This document shows positions 1 to 5,495 of a stretch of DNA of 10,113 nt, piece by piece. Location of the stretch: NCBI RefSeq assembly GCF_042668085.1, contig NZ_JBHVBO010000153.1, positions 1 through 10,113 on the forward strand, given 5' to 3'. The notes beneath the pieces are model-generated. The model saw only the letters and a list, made by a program, of their open reading frames with translations, did not search any database and had not been told where the DNA came from. The stretch comes from Isoptericola sp042668085 (GTDB lineage: Bacteria > Actinomycetota > Actinomycetes > Actinomycetales > Cellulomonadaceae). The number at the start of each line of letters is the position of its first letter. The stretch's first letter is position 1. Made by a program: the position numbers and the translations under genes.

Positions 1-59
1 CGGCAGTTCGGGTTCGCGGCGGCAGTTCGAACTGCCGCGATGAGCACGAACTGCCGCCG
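1..59. repeat. Palindrome cluster, four copies of CGGCAGTTCG
   Basis: The 10-mer CGGCAGTTCG occurs forward at 1-10 and 20-29 and as its reverse complement at 28-37 and 47-56. The two central copies overlap to make a perfect 20-bp palindrome at 19-38 (GCGGCAGTTCGAACTGCCGC). The last copy pairs over 13 bases (47-59) with 17-29, so alternative hairpins are possible: 1-10 with 28-37 or 47-56, and 17-29 with 47-59. There is no T-run after it. It lies between whatever precedes the window and the corA-type gene. It could be a T-less actinobacterial terminator for an upstream gene, a repeated extragenic palindrome, or a regulator site. The sequence shows the symmetry only; the role is not known, and the element may continue beyond the left edge. 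Confidence 0.75.
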
Positions 60-109
60 TCACGCGCGCCAGGGCTCGCGCCCGGCGCGCCGTTCGGCCC
101 GGTTCGTCC

Positions 110-115
110 GAGAAT
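110..115 (+). promoter_or_regulatory. Possible -10 box for a leaderless corA transcript
   Basis: GAGAAT at 110-115 matches four of six positions of TATAAT. It ends six bases before the GTG at 122, which is the spacing seen for leaderless mRNAs in actinobacteria, where transcription begins at the start codon. No convincing -35 box is visible. The only Shine-Dalgarno-like bases (GGGA, 118-121) touch the start codon and are too close to work in the usual way, which favours the leaderless reading. Confidence 0.3.
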
Positions 116-121
116 GCGGGA

Positions 122-1090
122 GTGACGGACGAGGGGACGCCGGCGGGCGAGTGGTTCGTCGGGACGCACGGCGCGCCGACGACGACCACCGACGACGACC
201 ACCCGGCGCGGTGGCTGCACGTCACGGACAGGGAGGCGTTCCTCGCCGGGGCGCAGGAGATCGACCCGGCGCTGCGGGAGCGGCTCGCGCAGGCGCACGT
301 CGCGCGGGGCGTGCCGAAGCGGCCGACGGCGGTGGTGCGCTGGCTCGACGACGACTGGGTGGCGGTGCTCACCCCGACGGTCTGGTTCACCGAGCACGAC
401 CGGCAGGTGCACACGGGCGAGCTGGGCGTGCTCGCCGGCCCGGACGCGGTGCTCACGTTCGAGGCGGGGGACGCGGGCGTGCACGAGCACGCGATGGACC
501 GCCTGCGCGGCCCGGGCCCCACGCACGGCTCCGGCGCCCAGCGGGTGGCGCTCGCCGTCGTGCTAGGCCTGGTGGGCGTGGCGTCCGAGGTGGAGGTGGC
601 GCTCGGGGACGCCGTCGCGGACACCGAGCGCCTCGTCTTCGACCGCACGACGGCGGACCCGGTGCAGCGCCTCTACGACCTCAAGCGGGAGATCACGGAG
701 GCGCGGCGGGCGCTGCTGCCGGTGTCCGCGGAGCTGCCCGAGCTCACCACCGACGAGCGCCGCGTCGTCGCCGACCGGCGCACGCTGGAGCGGGTGGCGA
801 CGACCGTCGAGCGCATCGACCGTCACCTCGACGCGCACGACGACCTGCTGTCCGACATGCTCCAGGTGCACCTGTCGCAGGTGTCGGTGCGGCAGAACGA
901 GGACATGCGCAAGATCTCGGCGTGGGCCGCGATCCTCGTCTACCCCACGGTGGTCGCGGGCGTCTACGGCATGAACTTCACGCACATGCCCGAGCTGCAC
1001 TGGCTGCTCGGCTACCCGTTCGCGCTGGCGCTGATCGCCGTGGGCTGCGTCGTGCTCTACCGCGTCTTCCGGCGCGTGGGCTGGCTCTGA
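122..1090 (+). CDS. corA: CorA-family magnesium/cobalt channel
   Basis: This is a 322-residue CorA-family protein, expected to form a pentameric inner-membrane channel for Mg2+ (possibly Co2+ or Ni2+). The family hallmark Tyr-Gly-Met-Asn lies at residues 282-285, at the end of the first membrane segment (about 267-286). The second membrane segment is about 298-315 and is followed by a short basic tail, as is usual. The segment between GMN and TM2 carries the family Met-Pro-Glu (289-291). Residues 1-260 form the acidic cytoplasmic domain, with a long helical stretch at about 185-265 leading into TM1. Length is normal for CorA. The GTG at 122 is chosen because it opens the frame; its leader lacks a usable Shine-Dalgarno sequence. 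The stop is 60 bases before the response regulator start, so co-transcription is possible, but a separate promoter is suspected in that gap. Substrate specificity cannot be read from the sequence. Confidence 0.93.
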   Translation: MTDEGTPAGEWFVGTHGAPTTTTDDDHPARWLHVTDREAFLAGAQEIDPALRERLAQAHVARGVPKRPTAVVRWLDDDWVAVLTPTVWFTEHDRQVHTGELGVLAGPDAVLTFEAGDAGVHEHAMDRLRGPGPTHGSGAQRVALAVVLGLVGVASEVEVALGDAVADTERLVFDRTTADPVQRLYDLKREITEARRALLPVSAELPELTTDERRVVADRRTLERVATTVERIDRHLDAHDDLLSDMLQVHLSQVSVRQNEDMRKISAWAAILVYPTVVAGVYGMNFTHMPELHWLLGYPFALALIAVGCVVLYRVFRRVGWL

Positions 1091-1116
1091 ACGCCGGTGC
1101 GACGCTCCGCTACCCT
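1087..1116 (+). promoter_or_regulatory. Candidate promoter for the response-regulator operon
   Basis: TACCCT at 1111-1116 fits the actinobacterial -10 pattern TAnnnT. CTGAAC at 1087-1092 is a weak -35 candidate (three of six matches to TTGACA) with an 18-bp spacer, and it overlaps the corA stop codon. Transcription would start near 1123, leaving a leader of about 28 bases containing the Shine-Dalgarno GGAGGGA (1137-1143). Location is sensible but the boxes are weak. Confidence 0.35.
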
Positions 1117-1150
1117 GTGCGCTCCAGGCGCCCGACGGAGGGACGGTCCC

Positions 1151-1900
1151 GTGCAGCTGCTCGTGGTCGAGGACGACGACCATGTCGCCGGCGCGCTCGT
1201 GTCCGTGCTCGGACGGCACGGCTACGAGGTGGTCCGCGCGCGTGACGGCGCCTCCGCGCTGCGCGAGCTGAGCCCGCGCACCGACATGGTCCTGCTCGAC
1301 CTGTCGCTGCCCGACATCGACGGTTTCGAGGTCTGCCGCCGCATCCGCCGCGTCTCGGACACCCCGATCATCATGGTGACGGCGCGCACCCGGCTCGACG
1401 CGCGCATCCGTGGCCTCGAGCTCGGCGCGGACGACTACGTGACCAAGCCGTACGACGTGCGCGAGGTGCTCGCCCGCATCGACGCCGTCATGCGTCGCGG
1501 CCGCGGCCGCGAGTGGGACGGCGCCCGCGCGGAGGCCGCCGACGCGCGCGTGCGCGTCCGCGGCCTGGTGGTGGACCTCGCGCGGCGCGAGGTGCGGCGT
1601 ACGGCCGGCGCCGTGGGCGACCGGGTGGGCGACGCCGTGGGCACCGTCGTCGAGCTGACCCGCAAGGAGTTCGACCTGCTCGCGCTGCTGGTGCGCCAGC
1701 GGGGGTCGGTGCTCACGCGCGAGCGGATCCTGCGCGACGTGTGGGGCTCCAGCTGGAAGGGCCTGGGCCGCACCCTCGAGGTGCACGTGGCTTCCCTGCG
1801 CCGCAAGCTCGGCGAGCCCGACGTCGTGGAGACGGTGCGCGGCGTGGGCTACCGGGTGGCGGCGCCCGACGGCGGCGGGCCCACGGGCGCGGGGGCGTAG
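1151..1900 (+). CDS. OmpR/PhoB-family response regulator
   Basis: A 249-residue DNA-binding response regulator and partner of the histidine kinase six bases downstream. The receiver domain (about 1-115) has the acidic pocket Glu7-Asp8-Asp9, phospho-acceptor Asp50 in a Leu-Leu-Asp-Leu-Ser strand, Thr77 and Lys99 followed by Pro100. The C-terminal winged helix (about 134-240) has the Leu-Thr-Arg-Lys-Glu-Phe motif (169-174), a recognition-helix region around 205-218, and the terminal Arg-Gly-Val-Gly-Tyr-Arg typical of PhoB-type proteins. The GTG at 1151 is preferred over the in-frame start at 1097 because a strong Shine-Dalgarno, GGAGGGA (1137-1143), sits seven bases before it and the receiver domain begins at once. 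An unusual glycine/aspartate repeat (residues 155-166) lies in the beta-hairpin before the winged-helix core. The regulated genes probably include this operon, but that is inference. Confidence 0.95.
   Translation: MQLLVVEDDDHVAGALVSVLGRHGYEVVRARDGASALRELSPRTDMVLLDLSLPDIDGFEVCRRIRRVSDTPIIMVTARTRLDARIRGLELGADDYVTKPYDVREVLARIDAVMRRGRGREWDGARAEAADARVRVRGLVVDLARREVRRTAGAVGDRVGDAVGTVVELTRKEFDLLALLVRQRGSVLTRERILRDVWGSSWKGLGRTLEVHVASLRRKLGEPDVVETVRGVGYRVAAPDGGGPTGAGA
1613..1648 (+). repeat. Three 12-bp in-frame tandem units in the regulator
   Basis: GTGGGC recurs at 1613, 1625 and 1637 with a 12-base period; the first two units share GTGGGCGAC. They encode Val-Gly-Asp-Arg, Val-Gly-Asp-Ala and Val-Gly-Thr-Val (residues 155-166). 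The period is a multiple of three, so gain or loss of a unit would keep the frame. The insert falls in the N-terminal beta region of the winged-helix domain, where relatives usually have a short turn. Confidence 0.7.
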
Positions 1901-1906
1901 ACGTCG

Positions 1907-3310
1907 ATGCGGACCCGGCTGGCGATCATCCTGTTCGTGCCCTGCGTGCTGGTGCTGGCGCTGCTCGGCACCGCGTACGCGGGCAACGTCGCGCGGGCGA
2001 ACCAGCAGGCGGTCTACCTCGACCGGCTCGCCGACGCGGGCTACCTCGTCATCACGGCCCGCCAGTCGCTGACCGCGGACGACCCCGCGATCGTCGAGGG
2101 CGACCTGAACCGCTACCGCGAGGTGTACGGGGTGGAAGCGGCCGTGGTCGACCAGTCGGGCGCCACGTGGGCCACGAACGGGCTCGACCCGCACGCGGTG
2201 GACGAACGGCAGGCGGCGCTCGCCGGCCGCCGCGGGGAGTCCGCGGTCAGCGCGCTGCCGTGGAAGGCCGACCGGGTGGTGGTCGCCGAGCCCGTGTACG
2301 ACGGGGCCGACCTGGTGGGCGCCGTCGTCACCGTGTCCGACGCGGAGGAGGTCTCCCGCAGCATCTGGTCCAGCTGGGGCATCCTCGCCGCCGCGGGCCT
2401 GGCCATGTGCGTGCTGGCCGTCGTCATCGCACACCGCACCGCCGGCTGGGTGCTGCGGCCGGTGCGCGCCGTCGACACCGCGATGGGTGAGATCGGCCGC
2501 GGGCGGCTCGACGCGCGCATCCCGCCGTCCGCGGGGCCGCCCGAGCTGCGCGAGGTCATCACGCGGTTCAACGCGATGGCCGCCCAGGTGGAGCACTCCA
2601 TGCACCGCCAGCAGGAGTTCGTCTCGAACGCGTCGCACGAGCTGCGCAACCCCCTCAACGCGCTGATGCTGCGTGTCGAGGACCTCGCCCTGTCGACGCC
2701 GCCGGAGCACGCCACCGAGGTGGCGCACGTCCGCGCCGAGGCGATCCGCATGGCGCACATCCTGGACGCCCTGCTGCTGCTGGCCGACGACGCGAACCTG
2801 ACCGCGGGCGCCCACCCGCTGGACGTCGCCGACCTCGTCGCGCGGCGCGTGGACAGCTGGCGGCTGCTCGCCGTCGGACGCGAGCTGACCTTCGCCGACC
2901 CCGGCGGCGGCGCGTGGGCCGAGCTGAACCCGATCGTGCTGGAGTGCGCGTTCGACGCCGTCCTCGACAACGCGGTGAAGTTCTCGCCCGACGGCGGCCG
3001 CATCGACGTCGCGGTGACCGGCGGGGGCGCGGGCGGGGACGTCGAGGTCGTGGTGCGCGACCACGGCGCGGGCGTGCCGCCCGAGGAGCTGGGCCGGCTC
3101 GCGGAGCGGTTCTGGCGCTCGCCCGGCCACAGCACGGTGCGCGGCTCCGGGCTCGGCCTCGCCATCGCGTCCGAGCTGCTCGCCACGGGCGGCGGCGGGC
3201 TGCGCCTGGGGCTCCCGGACGGCGGCGGCCTGGAGGTGCGGCTGCGTGTGCCCGCGCTGGCGGCGGCCGACGCCGCGCCGGTCGACCCCGCGGCCGAGGT
3301 GACGTCGTGA
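1907..3310 (+). CDS. Membrane sensor histidine kinase
   Basis: A 467-residue kinase that would phosphorylate the adjacent regulator. Order of parts: TM1 about 4-26, an extracytoplasmic sensor region of about 127 residues (27-153), TM2 about 157-176, HAMP linker about 177-230, dimerisation/phosphotransfer domain with His244 in Ser-His-Glu-Leu-Arg-Asn-Pro-Leu (243-250), then an HATPase domain. The N-box is around Asn355 (Leu-Asp-Asn-Ala-Val-Lys), the G1 box is Asp385-His-Gly-Ala-Gly389, and the G2 box is Gly413-Ser-Gly-Leu-Gly-Leu418. The architecture is complete. The ATG at 1907 is six bases after the regulator stop; only a G-run (1891-1895) could serve as ribosome-binding site, so translation is probably coupled. 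The last four bases overlap the start of the TAXI lipoprotein gene. The sensor region resembles, in size and placement, those of TctE-like kinases that work with binding proteins; its ligand is unknown. Confidence 0.95.
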   Translation: MRTRLAIILFVPCVLVLALLGTAYAGNVARANQQAVYLDRLADAGYLVITARQSLTADDPAIVEGDLNRYREVYGVEAAVVDQSGATWATNGLDPHAVDERQAALAGRRGESAVSALPWKADRVVVAEPVYDGADLVGAVVTVSDAEEVSRSIWSSWGILAAAGLAMCVLAVVIAHRTAGWVLRPVRAVDTAMGEIGRGRLDARIPPSAGPPELREVITRFNAMAAQVEHSMHRQQEFVSNASHELRNPLNALMLRVEDLALSTPPEHATEVAHVRAEAIRMAHILDALLLLADDANLTAGAHPLDVADLVARRVDSWRLLAVGRELTFADPGGGAWAELNPIVLECAFDAVLDNAVKFSPDGGRIDVAVTGGGAGGDVEVVVRDHGAGVPPEELGRLAERFWRSPGHSTVRGSGLGLAIASELLATGGGGLRLGLPDGGGLEVRLRVPALAAADAAPVDPAAEVTS

Positions 3311-4296
3311 GGGCGGGGCGTGTCCGGGCGGCGCGCCTCGCCGCGCTGCTGGTCGCGGCGCTGCTGGCGGTGCCGGTGCTCGCCGCGTGCGTGGGCGACG
3401 ACACCGCCGGCGACCCGTGGGACGGGCAGCGCCCCGACGCGCTCACCGTGGCCACGGGCGGGTCGACCGGGATCTACCACGCGTACGGCACCGCCGTCGC
3501 GCAGGTGCTCGAGGACCGCTACGACGTGCCCGTCGAGGTGGCGGAGACGGGCGGCTCGGTGGAGAACCTGCAGAGCCTCGACGACGGCACCGCGCAGGTG
3601 GCGTTCAGCGCCGCCGACGCCGCCCGCGACGCCGTCGCGGGGGAGGGCGAGTTCGACGAGCCGCTCGACCTGCGCGCGCTCGCCCGCGTCTACGACGACT
3701 TCCTGCACCTCGTGGTGCCCGCCGACTCGAACGTGCGCTCCATCGACCAGCTCCGGGGCAGGCGCGTCTCCCTCGGGGCGCCGCGGTCCGGCACGGCGCT
3801 CATCGCCCACCGGCTGCTCGCGGCGGCCGACGTGCCGGCCGCGGACCTCTCGGACGCCCGCCTGGGCCTCGACGCCTCGCTCGAGGCGCTACGGGCGGGC
3901 GAGATCGACGCGTTCTTCTGGTCCGGCGGCCTGCGCACCCCCGGTCTGACGGCGCTCGCCGACGAGGTCCCGGTGCGGCTCGTGCCCCTGGGCGACCTGG
4001 TCGAGGAGGTGCGCTCCCGGTACGGCAGCGGCTACCGGCACGGCATCGTGCCCGAGGGCATGTACGGGTCGTCGCGGGTGGTCGAGACGCTCGCGGTGCC
4101 GAACTTCCTCATGGTGCGCTCCGACATGCCCGACGCCGAGGCGCGCACGCTGGTGTCCACGCTGTTCGACGCGCGGGGCCAGATCGCGACGCAGGTGCCG
4201 TCTGCGGCCAACCTCGACCGGGTGCGGGCGATCTTCACCGACCCGGTCGAGCTGCACCCCGGCGCGCTGCGGTACTACCGCGACACGAAGGACTGA
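3307..4296 (+). CDS. TAXI-family solute-binding lipoprotein
   Basis: A 329-residue extracytoplasmic binding protein of the TAXI (TRAP-associated immunogenic) family. The N-terminus is a lipoprotein signal: Arg-rich start, hydrophobic core 11-26, and lipobox Leu-Ala-Ala-Cys with Cys28 as lipid anchor. The mature part opens with the family signature Ala-Thr-Gly-Gly-Ser-Thr-Gly-Ile-Tyr-His (49-58), then Thr-Gly-Gly-Ser-Val-Glu-Asn-Leu (81-88), Ile-Asp-Gln-Leu-Arg-Gly (146-151), Gly-Ala-Pro-Arg-Ser-Gly-Thr (157-163), Ile-Asp-Ala-Phe-Phe (200-204), and a terminal His-Pro-Gly-Ala-x-x-Tyr-Tyr (317-324). GTG at 3307 overlaps the kinase stop as GTGA and has GAGGTGA at 3296-3302 as ribosome-binding site. 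TAXI proteins elsewhere feed fused DctQM-type TRAP permeases with small organic acids or amino acids. No permease gene is in this window, so a ligand-sensing role with the kinase is inferred; transport with a distant permease remains possible. Confidence 0.93.
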   Translation: MRAGRVRAARLAALLVAALLAVPVLAACVGDDTAGDPWDGQRPDALTVATGGSTGIYHAYGTAVAQVLEDRYDVPVEVAETGGSVENLQSLDDGTAQVAFSAADAARDAVAGEGEFDEPLDLRALARVYDDFLHLVVPADSNVRSIDQLRGRRVSLGAPRSGTALIAHRLLAAADVPAADLSDARLGLDASLEALRAGEIDAFFWSGGLRTPGLTALADEVPVRLVPLGDLVEEVRSRYGSGYRHGIVPEGMYGSSRVVETLAVPNFLMVRSDMPDAEARTLVSTLFDARGQIATQVPSAANLDRVRAIFTDPVELHPGALRYYRDTKD

Positions 4297-4299
4297 CGG

Positions 4300-5403
4300 C
4301 TACCAGGCCGCGGCGGCCGGGACGGCGGAGACGAGCCGCAGGCGGTGGCCGACGCCGCCGCGCCACGGGGCGGACGGCGCGAGGGCCGTCGGGTACCCGG
4401 TGGGGTTGCGCTGGTGCCAGCGCCACAGGTCGAGGCAGATGTCCTCGATGCCGCGGGAGGCGCGCCAGCCGAGCTCGGCCTCCGCGCGGGCGGGGTCGGC
4501 GTACGACACGGCGACGTCGCCCTCCCGACGTGCCCCGACGCGGTACGGCACGGTGCGGCCGGTGACGCTCTCGAACGCGCGGACCAGCTCGAGCACGCTG
4601 GTGGGGCGCCCGCTGCCGAGGTTCCACGTGGACAGCTGGTCCTCGGCGTCGCCGAGCGCCGCCAGCGCGGCGACGTACCCGGTGGCGAGGTCGTCCACGT
4701 GCACGTAGTCGCGCATGGCCGTGCCGTCGGGGGTCGGGTGGTCGACGCCGTGCACCTCGAGGCCGTCGCGCAGCCCGGCGGCGGCCTCCGCGACGGCGGT
4801 GAGCAGGCTCGCGGACGCGCCCGTCCGGTCCGGCCCGAGCGAGCCCGAGGGGTGCGCGCCCGCGGCGGAGAAGTGCCGCACGACGCCCACCCGCAGGGCG
4901 GGTCCGGCGTCGGCCACGACGTCGCGCAGGATCTGCTCGTTCATGGCGTGGCTGCGGCCCACCGGCCCGGTGGGCGCGAGCGGCGCGTCCTCGGCGTGCG
5001 GCAGGTCGCGGCCCTCGCCGTACACGGCGGCCGACGACGACACGACGAGGCGGTCGACGCCGTACCAGGCCATGCAGCGCAGCAGCGTGAACGTGGTGCC
5101 GAGGTTGGTCTCGTAGCTGTCCAGCGGGCGCACACCGCGCGCGCTGGGGCTCTTGATGCCCGCGAGGTGCAGCACGGCGTCGAAGCCCTCGGTGTCGAAG
5201 AGCCGCTCGAGGGCGTCGATGTCGGCCCCGTCGAAGACGTGCACCGGCACGGGCCGACCCGCCAGGACCTCGACCCGCTCCAGCGCGGCGGGGGCGCCCC
5301 GGGAGAAGTCGTCCACCACGACGACGTCGTGCCCGGCCCCGAGCAGCCGGAGCACCGTGTGAGACCCGACGTACCCGGCGCCTCCGGTCACCAGGACGCG
5401 CAT
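4300..5403 (-). CDS. galE: GalE-like UDP-sugar epimerase with altered catalytic dyad
   Basis: A 367-residue extended short-chain dehydrogenase of the UDP-glucose 4-epimerase family. The NAD-binding Gly7-Gly-Ala-Gly10-Tyr-Val-Gly13 is intact, as are Asp31, Ser122-124 in Ser-Ser-Ser-Ala-Ala-Val-Tyr-Gly, Arg231-Asp-Tyr-Val-His-Val, Ala-Arg-Arg-Glu-Gly-Asp (291-296) and the terminal Trp-x-Trp-His-Gln-Arg-Asn-Pro-x-Gly-Tyr typical of GalE. However, the expected Tyr-Gly-Lys-Ser-Lys reads Val148-Gly-Arg-Ser-His152, so both catalytic residues are missing. Other pocket positions differ too (His177, Ser179, Ala198, Ser199). The reading frame is intact, so this is not a simple pseudogene. ATG at 5403 is chosen over a GTG six codons upstream because GAGGAA (5414-5409) lies five bases before it and the Rossmann strand begins immediately. 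About 25 residues extend past the usual C-terminus. It is 92 bases downstream of helD and may be read through from it. Family is secure; epimerase activity is doubtful. Confidence 0.88.
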   Translation of the reverse strand: MRVLVTGGAGYVGSHTVLRLLGAGHDVVVVDDFSRGAPAALERVEVLAGRPVPVHVFDGADIDALERLFDTEGFDAVLHLAGIKSPSARGVRPLDSYETNLGTTFTLLRCMAWYGVDRLVVSSSAAVYGEGRDLPHAEDAPLAPTGPVGRSHAMNEQILRDVVADAGPALRVGVVRHFSAAGAHPSGSLGPDRTGASASLLTAVAEAAAGLRDGLEVHGVDHPTPDGTAMRDYVHVDDLATGYVAALAALGDAEDQLSTWNLGSGRPTSVLELVRAFESVTGRTVPYRVGARREGDVAVSYADPARAEAELGWRASRGIEDICLDLWRWHQRNPTGYPTALAPSAPWRGGVGHRLRLVSAVPAAAAW

Positions 5404-5495
5404 GGGAGTTCCTCGCTTCACAGCTCACGTGCGGTTGATGTCGCGTCGTCATCTTCGTGGCGGGGACCGGGCGCCCGCAGGCGATTTGAGGAAGG

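Noticed and set aside
1097..1150. Upstream extension of the response regulator to the start at 1097
   Set aside because: The added 18 residues precede the normal receiver start and would cover the Shine-Dalgarno sequence and probable promoter; the GTG at 1151 fits better.
40..1245. 401-codon open frame starting within the palindrome cluster
   Set aside because: Out of frame with the CorA protein, compositionally skewed (Arg/Ala/Gly), and overlapping two well-supported genes.
563..3130. 855-codon open frame on the minus strand opposite corA, regulator and kinase genes
   Set aside because: Antisense frame kept open by extreme GC content. Its translation is low-complexity Arg/His/Ala/Gly-rich with no domain motifs, while the plus-strand genes have clear catalytic motifs.
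5468..5477. CGGGCGCCCG palindrome between helD and galE as a terminator
   Set aside because: Only four paired bases around a two-base loop and no T-run; too weak to call a terminator.
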